Source: Gemmatimonas sp. (GTDB taxonomy: Bacteria; Gemmatimonadota; Gemmatimonadetes; Longimicrobiales; Longimicrobiaceae). Taken from it: a DNA stretch of 38,873 bases. Under the pieces are notes generated by a model. That model did no database searches, was not told where the DNA came from, and saw only the letters and a list, made by a program, of their open reading frames with translations. Numbering within the stretch: the stretch's first letter is position 1; the number at the start of each line of letters is the position of its first letter. This document shows, piece by piece, positions 1 through 8,267 of the stretch. The position numbers and the translations under genes were made by a program. The stretch is from positions 330 through 39,202 of the forward strand of contig WHSP01000024.1 of NCBI GenBank assembly GCA_009380025.1. Reading direction: 5' to 3'.

Positions 1-684
1 TGCGACTCGACGGGTCGTGCTGGCCGGCCTGGCGTACGGGGCAGTTTCACTCGCCGGGCTGCCATTGACCAGTGGATACGTAGCGAAAGGACAAATGAAG
101 GCGCTGTCACGCTACCGGGGGCGTTGGAGAGCATGCTCCACCTGTTCTTGCCCCTCACTGCGGCAGCCACCACGCTACTCATGCTCCGGTTCCTCACGGT
201 CGTCGCGGTCGCGCCAGGGAAGAGTCAGGCAAGGCCATTGACCGTGGGGCTATGGGGCCCTTGGCTCGGGCTTCTGGCCGTAGCTGCGATTCTGGCCTGG
301 CGACTCCCGGCGCCAGACTTCAGCTTGACCACCGACCTCGTTCCGATCGTCCTCGGTGCTCTGGGTTATGGCCTCTTGGTCCTTGCGTTCCGTCACTGGC
401 CGCGGTTCGAGTCGAGCCCGATCATCCCCCCCGGTGACATTATCGGGCCCATCGAACGCACGGTGGAAGGCCTTTCCGACGCCCTTCTCGTTCGCGATCG
501 CCTGCTCCATCAGCGTCTGATTCCGACTATCGCCAGCCACTGGTACCGGCTGTATTCCGAGACTGATCCAGACGACCGTTTCCTGCGCGCCGAGTTCGCC
601 CTGACTCGCTGGACCGTTGGGTTCTTCCTGGCCTTGCTTATCGGGTTCGCCATCTTCGGGATCTTCTTCCTGGCGGTGCGATGA
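1..684 (+). pseudogene. MrpD/NuoN-like proton-conducting antiporter subunit, C-terminal part, frameshifted
   Basis: This is the C-terminal part of a proton-translocating membrane subunit of the MrpD/MnhD or NuoM/NuoN type, cut by the window start. From base 2 one frame reads VLAGLAYGAVSLAGLPLTSG followed by YVAKGQ, the late transmembrane motif of this family. From about base 100 the homology moves to another frame, which has a TTG at 124 and reads ESMLHLFLPLTAAATTLLML and onward to the stop at 684. Joining them needs one base to be missing near 95-110. The second part has hydrophobic segments near 137-205, 250-300, 340-390 and 615-680. The gene overlaps mnhE by 4 nt, so this is a Mrp-type Na+/H+ antiporter operon. 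Family is fairly sure; whether the frameshift is real or a sequence error is open. Confidence 0.75.
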
Positions 685-1178
685 GTACCGTCGATGTGCG
701 AGCGTTCCTCATCCGAGTCGCCTGGTCAGGACTGCTCTGGATCATCCTCACCGGCGGCCGAACTGAGGATTGGATGCTCGGCGTGCTGGTCGTGATGGCT
801 TCCGCCTACGCGAGCCTCCGCATCCTTCTCCCCTCGGTCTTCTTGCTGTCGCCTGTGGGAATGATACGCTTCATCGCCGTTTTCCTGGCGTACTCCTTTC
901 GGGGAGGTATCGACGTGGCCATTCGTGCCAGCCGGCGTTTCCCCGATATCGAGCCCGGATTCGTCCACTACACGACGGTTCTGCCGTTCGGAGCTTCCCG
1001 GACGTTCTTTGTCGCGGTCATCGGGTTGCTGCCGGGCTCGCTCACCGCGCGCCTCGAGGACGATCGATTGCAGGTGCACCTCCTCAATCGGCATGCGGAC
1101 GTCACGCCGCAACTCAGGTCTCTGGAAGAACGGATCGCCGACATGTTCCGCGACATCATCGACCAAGCGGAAGTGTAA
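681..1178 (+). CDS. mnhE: Na+/H+ antiporter subunit E (MnhE/MrpE)
   Basis: This 165-residue membrane protein matches subunit E of the multisubunit Mrp/Mnh cation/proton antiporter in length and layout. Two or three N-terminal hydrophobic segments (about residues 10-27, 33-50 and 56-75) precede a cytoplasmic C-terminal domain. That domain has the typical run of conserved aromatic and Gly residues followed by the [12 protein letters not shown] stretch and an HLLNRH segment near residues 110-138. The ATG overlaps the stop of the preceding antiporter subunit (ATGA), indicating translational coupling. The usual next genes, mnhF and mnhG, do not follow; 1179-1460 has no convincing gene. Mrp complexes exchange Na+ for H+ across the inner membrane; only two subunits are seen here, so the full complex lies to the left or elsewhere. 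Confidence 0.88.
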   Translation: MSTVDVRAFLIRVAWSGLLWIILTGGRTEDWMLGVLVVMASAYASLRILLPSVFLLSPVGMIRFIAVFLAYSFRGGIDVAIRASRRFPDIEPGFVHYTTVLPFGASRTFFVAVIGLLPGSLTARLEDDRLQVHLLNRHADVTPQLRSLEERIADMFRDIIDQAEV

Positions 1179-1460
1179 TGCTCGGGCCGAACCCTCGGAG
1201 GGAGCGCGGTACGCTGCCGCCGCGTCGGCACGTCCAACGATTCCGATCGAGGCGATTGTTTCGTCCTGCCGAAAGTCGCTGTCAGTCAGGGTGAAGGGGC
1301 GCCCGGTCTGGAACTGCATCCCGACGGGCTCGAGACCCGCCCGAACGGTCACTGCAGGCTCGAGGCGATCCATCTTGCCCAGCGCCGTTCAGGTCCCTTA
1401 ATTGGGTATCTTGCACGCCCGAGGAAGTCCCTCCAATCCCCTTCCGCCGGAGATCCATCC
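1179..1460. other. Intergenic stretch without a convincing gene
   Basis: I see no supported gene in these 282 bases. All open frames here are shadows without family resemblance or a ribosome binding site. A weak sigma-70-like promoter for the next gene may lie at 1375-1404 (TTGCCC, 18-nt spacer, TAATTG), about 57 nt before the lipoprotein ATG. A second AT-rich hexamer, TATCTT, lies at 1407-1412. Neither is strong. Confidence 0.3.
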
Positions 1461-1850
1461 ATGAGATTCTCTCATCTCACTCTTGCGTCGATGCTGCTCG
1501 GCGTGATCGTCGCTTGCGCCGCCACCACGACGGGTGGGGGTGACAACCCCAACGTGCTCACCTATGAAGAGCTGCAGTCCGTGACCTCCTCGAACTCGGC
1601 GTATGAGGCGATTCGCCTCGTACGGCCGCAGTGGCTGCGGTCGCGGGGTGTCTCCAGCTTCAGTGGCGAGGCCGATCCCATCGTTGTTTATGTCGATAAC
1701 GTTCGGTATGGCGAGGCCGAGGCGCTGCAGTCCATGAGCCTCCCGACCGTGGAATCGATCGAGCGGATCGACGCGACGTCGGCGACGCAGCGGTGGGGGA
1801 CGGGCCACGCGGGGGGAGTGCTGGCGGTCACGACGCGACGAGGTGGTTAG
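1461..1850 (+). CDS. Small lipoprotein with TonB-receptor plug-like domain
   Basis: The 129-residue product starts with a signal sequence and a lipobox-like end (VIVAC, Cys19), so it is probably a lipoprotein. The mature part contains the pattern VYVDNVRYGEAEAL, then SLPTVESIERIDATSAT and finally GVLAVTTRRG. This matches the end of a TonB-dependent receptor plug domain (variable loop, I-E-R-I-[DE], then the closing G-V-[IL]-x-V-T-T strand). The beta-barrel is absent, so it is not a receptor itself. Stand-alone plug-like lipoproteins of this size occur in Gemmatimonadota and Bacteroidota-like genomes, with no settled role. It stands alone, followed directly by a perfect inverted repeat. Its length and the ATG are convincing; function is unknown. 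Confidence 0.72.
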   Translation: MRFSHLTLASMLLGVIVACAATTTGGGDNPNVLTYEELQSVTSSNSAYEAIRLVRPQWLRSRGVSSFSGEADPIVVYVDNVRYGEAEALQSMSLPTVESIERIDATSATQRWGTGHAGGVLAVTTRRGG

Positions 1851-1857
1851 GAGGGTT

Positions 1858-1912
1858 ATTGGCGATCAGCGATCCGACACCCGCCAGACCGGCTGGATCG
1901 CTGATCGCCAAT
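1858..1912. repeat. Perfect 18-bp inverted repeat, 19-nt loop
   Basis: The arms at 1858-1875 (ATTGGCGATCAGCGATCC) and 1895-1912 are exact reverse complements. The repeat begins 8 nt after the stop of the lipoprotein gene. A transcript would form a very stable hairpin, so it could end transcription, but no T-run follows. It may instead be a mobile palindromic unit. Confidence 0.85.
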
Positions 1913-2065
1913 CTCGATCCGCTTCGGTCTAGTCATTCCCCGGCCAGCCGGTTACACTACAACTACGGCGCCGGGTATGATGAGCGGGCCGATGAGGGTC
2001 GGCATTCTCTCGCAACTGCGGTGGCCCGCAACCCGGAGAATTGCAACGGCTGTCGAGGAGGATTC

Positions 2066-2284
2066 ATGAGAAAGCCAATCAGCAAGCACGGATTGCGTCG
2101 TGCACTCGAGCGCGTACACGACGAAGGACATTTTGAGTACCGAGCCCCAGTGGGCACAGTGGTGGATAAGATCTGGCACGAGCTCGAGAGGAAGAGCTAC
2201 GATGCCGCTCGAAAGAAGCCGATCACGCGGGAAACGGTTCGTCTGTCATCCCCTCCCGAATTCGAGCGGGAGGGAAGAAGCTAG
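2066..2284 (+). CDS. Small basic protein of unknown function
   Basis: I do not recognise this 72-residue protein. The ATG is preceded by a good ribosome binding site (GAGGAGG at 2055-2061, 4-nt spacing), which decides the start. The N-terminal half reads KPISKHGLRRALERVHDEG, followed by a short stretch with RAPVGTVVDKIWHELERK and a charged tail. It is rich in Arg, Lys and Glu, has no signal peptide or membrane segment, and could be a small helical cytoplasmic or nucleic-acid-binding protein. It ends 21 nt before the TTG of the sensor kinase. The ribosome binding site and lack of a competing frame support it as a real gene; no function can be claimed. Confidence 0.5.
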   Translation: MRKPISKHGLRRALERVHDEGHFEYRAPVGTVVDKIWHELERKSYDAARKKPITRETVRLSSPPEFEREGRS

Positions 2285-2305
2285 CGCACGTCGGCGCAGG
2301 AAAAT

Positions 2306-3550
2306 TTGTCGCATCGAAATCCGGAGCGGAGGGAGCGTAGGAAACCCGGGAGCTCCCTCCGCACCGAGTTCCTGTTCTACCTGGCCTTCCTCGCGGCAGC
2401 GGCGCTGCTGCTCGCCCTCTTCACCGCGCGCGTTCTCGACCGATCAGTCTCCACGGCACTCGCGCCTGCGGGGGTCGTGGTTGGCGTGGTGGTCGTCTTC
2501 GTGCTGCTCGTCGACAACCTACTGAAGCGATGGATGTTGAAGCCGCTCGACCGGATCGGGCAGAGCGCCGAGGCGATCGCGTCGGGTGACTACGAGCTGC
2601 GAGTGCCGGAGGAAGGACCGGCGGAAATCGCATCTGTGGCCAGGGTTCTCAACCTGCTCACCGATCAGCTCCTCCAGAACCAGGGCAGACTAGCGGAGAA
2701 CGTTCGATCACTGGACGAGACGAACCAACGTCTGACGGACGCACATCGGGAGCTCGTTCAGTCGGAGAAGCTCGCATCGCTCGGGCAGCTTGCGGCAGGC
2801 GTGGCGCACGAAATCGGGAATCCGCTGGGCGCCATGCTCGGCTACATCTCCCTTCTCAAGCGCCGTGGAGGGGAGACGGAGATTCTGGAGGGCCTCGATC
2901 GGGAAGCCCGACGGATCGACAGGATCGTTCGAGGTCTACTCGACTACGCCCGCCCGACGAGCTCGCATCGCGAGCCCCTGGATGTGAATGGCTCCGTCTA
3001 CCGCGTACTCGAGCTGCTTCGGGGACAGGGATGGCTCGCCGAGGTCGACGTTCGGCTCGACTTCGGTCCTGACCTCCCCCCCGTCATGGGCGATCCACAC
3101 CGACTGGATCAGGTGTTCGTCAACCTGCTCCGGAACGCTGAGACTGCGATGGAAGGCAAAGGCAAGGTGACGATCATGACGCGGGTCGAGCGCTACTCAC
3201 CCGACCGCCCTGCCCCCGTGCGCCGGGCTGACGATCCGCCCGGCGTAAACTACTCGCACCTCCGAAGAGCGCTCGGTGGATCGGTTCGCGCTGCTCCGAC
3301 ACTCGAGCGAAATCGGGAAGTCGTACGTATCGTCGTCATCGATTCGGGGCCGGGCATTCCGGACGATCGGCTCGGATCTGTATTCGATCCGTTCTTCACG
3401 ACCAAGCGGCTAGGAGAGGGGACCGGGCTTGGGCTAGCGATCGTAGCCGGGACGGTCGCCGACCTTGGCGGACGGGTCGAGGTATCGTCGTCTCAAGCAG
3501 GAGGCGCCACCTTCAACGTGTGGCTTCCGACAGTAGTGAAGGCGGAATGA
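2306..3550 (+). CDS. Membrane sensor histidine kinase (PilS/NtrB-like)
   Basis: A 414-residue inner-membrane two-component kinase. Two hydrophobic segments (about residues 22-43 and 51-72) are joined by a very short loop, so there is almost no periplasmic sensor domain. A HAMP linker (about 73-126) and a coiled coil follow. The HisKA box ASLGQLAAGVAHEIGNPLG carries the phospho-acceptor His168. The ATPase domain has the N box (NLLRNAETAM), G1 (DSGPGIPD), F (FDPFFTTK) and G2 (GEGTGLGLAI) motifs in order. The start is a TTG with a GCAGG-like site upstream; no ATG fits better. It overlaps the sigma-54 response regulator by ATGA, and minor-pilin genes follow, so control of pilus genes (PilS-like) is the likely role. 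That link is inference; an NtrB/AtoS-type role is the alternative. Confidence 0.9.
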   Translation: MSHRNPERRERRKPGSSLRTEFLFYLAFLAAAALLLALFTARVLDRSVSTALAPAGVVVGVVVVFVLLVDNLLKRWMLKPLDRIGQSAEAIASGDYELRVPEEGPAEIASVARVLNLLTDQLLQNQGRLAENVRSLDETNQRLTDAHRELVQSEKLASLGQLAAGVAHEIGNPLGAMLGYISLLKRRGGETEILEGLDREARRIDRIVRGLLDYARPTSSHREPLDVNGSVYRVLELLRGQGWLAEVDVRLDFGPDLPPVMGDPHRLDQVFVNLLRNAETAMEGKGKVTIMTRVERYSPDRPAPVRRADDPPGVNYSHLRRALGGSVRAAPTLERNREVVRIVVIDSGPGIPDDRLGSVFDPFFTTKRLGEGTGLGLAIVAGTVADLGGRVEVSSSQAGGATFNVWLPTVVKAE

Positions 3551-4908
3551 ACGCACCCCGGGTGCTGGTGATCGACGATGAGGCGGGGCTTCGCCACACG
3601 CTGGAGCTCATCCTTCGTGATGAAGGCTGCGAGGTACTGACTGCCCCCGATGGCGAGGATGGGTTCCGGATCGCCATGGCGGACACACCGGAACTGATTC
3701 TTTGCGACATCCGGATGCCTCGTCTCGACGGTCTGGGCTTCATCGATCGATACCGACAGGAGGGTGGCAAGGCCCTTATCATCCTGATGAGCGCGTACGG
3801 TACGATCGACACCGCCATCGAAGGCATGCGGCGCGGTGCCTACGACTATATTTCCAAGCCCTTCGACGCCGACCAGGTGATCCTGTCGCTTCGCAAAGCC
3901 CAGGAACGCGAGGCCCTGCGTCGGGAGGTCCGGCGGTTGAGGGCGCAGATCGATGGCGAGCAGGGCTTCGAGGCGGTCATCGGGCAGGCCCCCTCCTTCC
4001 GGGAGGTGCTCGGCGTCGCGAGCCGTGTGGCCGCCTATCCCACGACCGTACTCCTCACGGGCGAGAGCGGAACGGGCAAGGAGGCCGTGGCCAGGGCGAT
4101 TCACAAGAGCTCGCCTCGGGCCTCCAACCCTTTCGTAGCCATCAACTGCGGCGCCATTCCCGAGAACCTCCTCGAGAGCGAGCTCTTTGGTCACGAGAAG
4201 GGTGCGTTCACCGGGGCCGAACGAGCCCGTGAGGGTCTCTTCAGCGAAGCCGACGGTGGAACGCTGTTCCTCGACGAGATCGGGGAGCTGCCGCAGTCGC
4301 TTCAGGTGAAGTTGCTCCGGGTACTTCAGGAGCGCCGCGTCCGGCCTGTGGGCGGGTCCCGAGAACGGGAGGTGGACGTTCGGGTCATTGCCGCCACCGC
4401 CCGGGATCTGGCCGACGAGGTGGCCACCAACCGCTTCCGAGAAGACCTCTACTACCGGGTCAACGTCGTCCACCTGCACCTGCCGCCACTGCGAACGCGC
4501 CGCGAGGACATCCCTCTCCTGGCCCAGTACTTTCTCCGGCGGAATGCCGAAAGGCTCGGCGTCTCCGCCGGTCCGATCGAGCCGGAGGTCATGTCCCTCC
4601 TCGTGCGCTACACCTGGCCGGGCAACGTGCGGGAGCTCGAGAACGTCCTCGAGCGTGCTCTCGTCCTCTCCGGCGGCGAGATCGCCTCGGGGCATCTGCC
4701 CGAGCACGTGCAAACGGCTACCTCACCCTTCCGCATCGCCAGCGACGGCGACGACTTGTCCGTCAAGCGACGTCTGCCCGCTCTCGAACGGGAGCTCATC
4801 GCCCGGGCCCTCGGCCGTACCGAGGGCAATCGGACCCGAGCCGCCGAGCTCCTCGAGCTCTCCACGCGCGCCCTCACCTACAAGATCCAGGAGTACGAAC
4901 TGGACTGA
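3547..4908 (+). CDS. Sigma-54-dependent response regulator (PilR/NtrC family)
   Basis: A 453-residue transcription activator. The receiver domain occupies residues 1-120 with acceptor Asp54 in LILCDIRMP and Lys in the SKPFD loop. The AAA+ domain shows Walker A GESGTGKE (172-179), the sigma-54 contact loop GAFTGA (219-224) and Walker B TLFLDEIGE (Asp243-Glu244). The last 45 residues are a Fis-type helix-turn-helix (EGNRTRAAELLELS). All residues needed for phosphorylation, ATP hydrolysis and sigma-54 remodelling are present. I chose the ATG at 3547, which overlaps the kinase stop as ATGA; a GTG at 3520 would add nine residues with no gain. The kinase upstream is its probable partner. The prepilin-like genes 60 nt downstream are natural targets, though I found no good -24/-12 site in front of them. 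Confidence 0.92.
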   Translation: MNAPRVLVIDDEAGLRHTLELILRDEGCEVLTAPDGEDGFRIAMADTPELILCDIRMPRLDGLGFIDRYRQEGGKALIILMSAYGTIDTAIEGMRRGAYDYISKPFDADQVILSLRKAQEREALRREVRRLRAQIDGEQGFEAVIGQAPSFREVLGVASRVAAYPTTVLLTGESGTGKEAVARAIHKSSPRASNPFVAINCGAIPENLLESELFGHEKGAFTGAERAREGLFSEADGGTLFLDEIGELPQSLQVKLLRVLQERRVRPVGGSREREVDVRVIAATARDLADEVATNRFREDLYYRVNVVHLHLPPLRTRREDIPLLAQYFLRRNAERLGVSAGPIEPEVMSLLVRYTWPGNVRELENVLERALVLSGGEIASGHLPEHVQTATSPFRIASDGDDLSVKRRLPALERELIARALGRTEGNRTRAAELLELSTRALTYKIQEYELD

Positions 4909-4968
4909 GCACCCCTTCTTTTGCCGTCCCGCCTCTCTCCTTCCTCTCACTCTCTCGGTACGACAACC

Positions 4969-5436
4969 ATGGCTCGCCACGCCCCTTCATCATCCGAGGG
5001 CTTCACACTCGTGGAGCTCATCATCGCCCTGCTCATCGCCGGCATTCTCGCCGCTCTCGCCATCCCGAGGATGCAGGGAACCGTACAAGAAATCCGTGCG
5101 CGCAGCACGCTGAACCAGCTCAGCTCGGAGCTCTACTGGGCGCGAATGCTGGCTGTCGAAGGCGGAGCTACCGTTCGCCTCGTCCTGCACTCGGACGGCG
5201 ATTGTGTGCGATCAGTCAGCACCTTTCGAGACGAGCCGGACGGCGGTCGGCGGGAGCTCACCAGGGCGACGGTTGGCTCCGTCGGTCCGTGCCTCCGCCA
5301 CAACGGCGACTCCTCTCTCGTGTTCGACGGGCGCGGGATGCTTCGGCCACCCGCCCGCACCTTCTCCATCGAGAATGGCCGCGTCACGGAACGGCTGATC
5401 CTGTCCATCGCGGGTCGACTCCGCCGGACCCGTTGA
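4969..5436 (+). CDS. GspH/FimT-family minor pilin
   Basis: A 155-residue type IV pilin-like protein. It has a short leader ending in Gly and the prepilin peptidase/methylation motif GFTLVELIIALLIAGILAAL (residues 11-30). A globular part follows, with the GspH/FimT pattern of helix, SELYWARMLAVEGG and beta strands. Two cysteines, in GDCVRS and GPCLRH, may form a disulphide as in FimT/FimU. The ATG at 4969 gives the usual short leader; a TTG at 4921 would make it unusually long. It is the first of four prepilin-like genes (4969-8153) and is expected to be processed by PilD and placed at the pilus tip complex with the next three. Confidence 0.87.
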   Translation: MARHAPSSSEGFTLVELIIALLIAGILAALAIPRMQGTVQEIRARSTLNQLSSELYWARMLAVEGGATVRLVLHSDGDCVRSVSTFRDEPDGGRRELTRATVGSVGPCLRHNGDSSLVFDGRGMLRPPARTFSIENGRVTERLILSIAGRLRRTR

Positions 5437-5615
5437 GCAATTCGACTCGCTGACCACCGATCGCAACCGTCGTGAATTGCGTGGATTCGTGCAAGATGCG
5501 GCAGCGATTGCTGCGTCAACTCGTGGCGTCCGCACGTAAGTCGTTGCAAAACATCATGGACATTGACGGGCACGAAGGTTTCAGAGCCTCGCAGGACGAT
5601 CTGACGGAGGTCACC

Positions 5616-6035
5616 ATGGCGACTGGTGGATTGCGCAGTGAAGACGGGTTCTCGCTGGTCGAGGTGGTCGTGGCGATGGTCGTGCTCGCGGTCGGTTTGC
5701 TTGCTCTGGAGTCGGTGGGCCTAGCCGCGGCTCGGTCGATCGCGCTGGCCGACCGACAGAGCGGCCACGCGATCCTCGCGAGCGATTCGCTCGAGGCGGC
5801 CCTGTATCAGCTTCGCAGCGGGGTCATCCCCGTCCAGTTCTGTCGCCGCGATCTGCCTTTCGGCGATCACCTGTCCCGCCTCGTCGACCTCACAGATCCA
5901 CTCCTCGGCCGGGTTACCGTTCGGGCGATCCCGGACCCTGCCGCGAACGATCCACGTTTGAGGGAACTTGAGATCTCGTCTTCCCTGTATCTCCCCACTG
6001 GGTTGTCCGGCCCTCCCGCGGGCGCTCCGTGCTGA
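5616..6035 (+). CDS. PilV-like minor pilin
   Basis: A 139-residue prepilin-like protein with the leader cleavage motif GFSLVEVVVAMVVLAVGLLA at residues 11-30. This variant, with VEVxVAMVVLAVGLL, is typical of PilV/GspI minor pilins. The ATG follows GGAGG at 5606-5610 with 5-nt spacing. The globular part is short. The gene ends inside the start region of the next gene (68-nt overlap in another frame), so the two are translationally linked. It probably belongs to the tip-initiation complex with the GspH-like, PilW-like and PilX-like proteins around it. The 179 nt before it hold no clear promoter. Confidence 0.82.
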   Translation: MATGGLRSEDGFSLVEVVVAMVVLAVGLLALESVGLAAARSIALADRQSGHAILASDSLEAALYQLRSGVIPVQFCRRDLPFGDHLSRLVDLTDPLLGRVTVRAIPDPAANDPRLRELEISSSLYLPTGLSGPPAGAPC

Positions 6036-6879
6036 CCAGAAGGGGTTCACCCTGGTTGAGCTGATGGTCGCGATGGCGGTTGCCGCGGTCATCGTCACGG
6101 CGCTCTTCCAGTTCATTACGGCGGAAGGGCGGTTCTTCGAGCTCCAGAGCGCCCACCAGGAAGTACAGCAGAATACGCGCGTAGTGGTCGAGCTGATCGG
6201 TAGCGAGCTGAGATCGCTACCGCCCGGGGAGAGCCTGGTACGGGCCGCGGCCGACTCGTTGACCATCCGGACGGCAAAGGTCTGGGGAGTCGTCTGTGCC
6301 CTCGGCGGCGCTACCACGCTGGACGTCGTGATGCCAGCGGTCCCGGGGCTCAACTTTACCCAGAACTCGGGTTCGGGCCTGGTGGTCAACCTCGGGACGG
6401 AAGAATTGCCTGTCTGGAGCGACCCAGTTCTCGTGACGGCGATCGGCGAGCCGCTGGACGAATGCGCTGGAGAGAGGCTTTCGGCTCAGGCTGAGCGGAG
6501 GACCTTCTCGGTTGGGTCGATGCCTCGCAAGGACACTCTGTCCATCGGCGTCGGGAACACACTCTACCTGTACGAGCAGGTCACTTATCGGGCCCACAGG
6601 TCGGAAGGAGTGCCGGGAATGTGGATCCAACGCCGCATCGGCGACTTGCCAGCGAGTACCAACCAGCCGATGGCTGGCCCAGTCGACGAATCGGCAGGGC
6701 TACGCTTTCAATACTTTGCCGGAGCGACGCCGCTCGCGACACCGATTCTAGAGTCCTCGGCCCGGTCTGCCGTAACGCACATTCTCCTGGCGGTGGAGGC
6801 GGTGAGCCAGACGACTTTCGGTGCGGAAGAAGTCGCCAGGTCCGATACGGTCGTCGCCATCCTGCGCAACCGGAGGTGA
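5968..6879 (+). CDS. PilW-like minor pilin
   Basis: A prepilin of about 303 residues. The motif KGFTLVELMVAMAVAAVIVT follows a leader of about 25 residues. The body contains a long helix (EVQQNTRVVVELIGSELRSL) and several beta-rich stretches, as in PilW/GspJ. The start is uncertain: the TTG at 5968 overlaps pilV by 68 nt, and no ATG or GTG lies in frame between it and the prepilin motif, while a rare CTG at 5998 is possible. Translation by re-initiation after the pilV stop at 6035 cannot apply unless the leader is lost. It lies between PilV-like and PilX-like genes, matching the fimU-pilV-pilW-pilX order of Pseudomonas-type clusters. Confidence 0.82.
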   Translation: MRSRLPCISPLGCPALPRALRADQKGFTLVELMVAMAVAAVIVTALFQFITAEGRFFELQSAHQEVQQNTRVVVELIGSELRSLPPGESLVRAAADSLTIRTAKVWGVVCALGGATTLDVVMPAVPGLNFTQNSGSGLVVNLGTEELPVWSDPVLVTAIGEPLDECAGERLSAQAERRTFSVGSMPRKDTLSIGVGNTLYLYEQVTYRAHRSEGVPGMWIQRRIGDLPASTNQPMAGPVDESAGLRFQYFAGATPLATPILESSARSAVTHILLAVEAVSQTTFGAEEVARSDTVVAILRNRR

Positions 6880-6881
6880 GG

Positions 6882-8153
6882 ATGGTCACGCGAAGACGGG
6901 AAGGGGGGAAGGTGGGATCTCGTTCCGTCCGCGACTCCACGACTCCGCGTGAGACCGAGGGGCTGGACGAGCGAGGCGTTGCGCTGCCGCTTGCGCTCTT
7001 CGGGCTGCTGATCGTAACGCTTCTGGTAACGTCGGGGCTGTCGACCGCCACGACGGAGTTGGCCCTCAGTAGAGCGCATCAGAACGGCGTCTTGGGACTC
7101 TATACAGCCGATGCGGTGGTGGAGGAGTTCGTTGCAAGCCGCGCAGCGACGACGGAGGACCCCGGGGGAAGTCTGGCCAGTGGTACGTTTCCGATCGAGA
7201 TCGAGGGGATGAATTATTCGGTGAGGGTTGCTGAACTGCACCGAGGCGCGCCGAGATCGCTCTCCGATGGCTCGTTCGAGCGCGGAGCGACGTACGCGGT
7301 GGTCGCTGTCCCGGAGGGCAGAGCCGGGCGGAGCGTCGGAGCGATGGTCGACGCGATCCGGACGGCGCCGAAGATCTCATTCGACGTCGAAGCGGGCCTG
7401 ACCGTCGGCGCGAACGCCACGGTTGGCGGCGGCGGCACGGTCAGTGACGGGTCCAACTCCGGAGCGGCCTGCGATAGTGCGTCGGCCTCTGCGGCGATCC
7501 ATCACCCCGGCGGCACCACATTCACCCTGGAGGGAGGCACGCTCGAGATCGTCGGCTCAGTCATGGAGGACGAGCGCGACGCGGCCGAGCTGATGGGTGA
7601 CATCCTCCACGAATACAGGGTCGAGGAGCTGGCACGGTACGCCGAGATCCGATTCGGTCCAATGTACTCTCGGGACTCCTTCAGTAGCGCGTTCGGGCCT
7701 CGTTTCAATGCGATCGATGCGGCCTATCGGTGGGGTTGTCCGTCTCAATTGATTTCCACCTGCCCGAGAGAACAGAAGGTCCCCTACACGTCAGTGGCGA
7801 TCGATGCGAACGGTGGCACCGTCGAAATCTCGGGTGGCCATGGACAGGGCTTTCTCGTGATCCGAAATGGCGACCTGAACATCGGAGGCGACTTCAGCTA
7901 CGGCGGCGTCATTGTGGTCGAAGGTTCACTCCGAATCGCCTCGACTCCTCGCCTCGAGGGAGCCGTAATCGCGTTAGGCGACGACGCGGTGATCGCTCCG
8001 AGCGACAATGCTCCGACGGATGGCGGGTCGGTGATCCGGTTCAACCGTTGTCTGATCGCGGAAGCGCAGCGCAAGCTGACTATCGATTCCCTCGATCGAA
8101 CCCCCCAGGCAATTCCCAGCCCGACCTACGCCTGGTATGAAGTGGTGCGCTGA
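6882..8153 (+). CDS. PilX-like pilus assembly protein with repetitive C-terminal part
   Basis: The 423-residue product starts after a strong site (GGAGG at 6872-6876). A basic leader precedes the hydrophobic stretch GVALPLALFGLLIVTLLVTS (about 29-48). The sequence then reads TELALSRAHQNGVLGLYTAD, the pattern of PilX-type proteins, where the membrane helix begins Gly-Xaa-Ala-Leu instead of GFTL. The body is much longer than Pseudomonas PilX (about 196 residues). It contains Gly-rich strand repeats between about residues 300 and 370 (GGTVEISGGHGQGFLVIRNG and on) that resemble a bactofilin-like or solenoid beta fold. It is coupled to pilW with two nucleotides between stop and start. A role in the pilus tip complex is inferred from context. 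Confidence 0.72.
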   Translation: MVTRRREGGKVGSRSVRDSTTPRETEGLDERGVALPLALFGLLIVTLLVTSGLSTATTELALSRAHQNGVLGLYTADAVVEEFVASRAATTEDPGGSLASGTFPIEIEGMNYSVRVAELHRGAPRSLSDGSFERGATYAVVAVPEGRAGRSVGAMVDAIRTAPKISFDVEAGLTVGANATVGGGGTVSDGSNSGAACDSASASAAIHHPGGTTFTLEGGTLEIVGSVMEDERDAAELMGDILHEYRVEELARYAEIRFGPMYSRDSFSSAFGPRFNAIDAAYRWGCPSQLISTCPREQKVPYTSVAIDANGGTVEISGGHGQGFLVIRNGDLNIGGDFSYGGVIVVEGSLRIASTPRLEGAVIALGDDAVIAPSDNAPTDGGSVIRFNRCLIAEAQRKLTIDSLDRTPQAIPSPTYAWYEVVR

Positions 8154-8267
8154 CCACGCGATGATCTCAACGACCTGTGGTTGGCTCGGAGCGTACCAAT
8201 CGCGTAGCCGGCGCTTTTGTTTCACGCGAGCGGATCCGAGAACTGGCCACAGACGCAGGGCTGGATG

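Noticed and set aside
3493-4713. Long minus-strand open frame opposite the response regulator
   Set aside because: It mirrors the codon pattern of the sigma-54 activator and has no recognisable domain.
5501-5560. Sigma-54 promoter in front of the pilV-like gene
   Set aside because: TGGC and TTGC elements are present but their spacing (about 20 nt) is far from the required -24/-12 distance.
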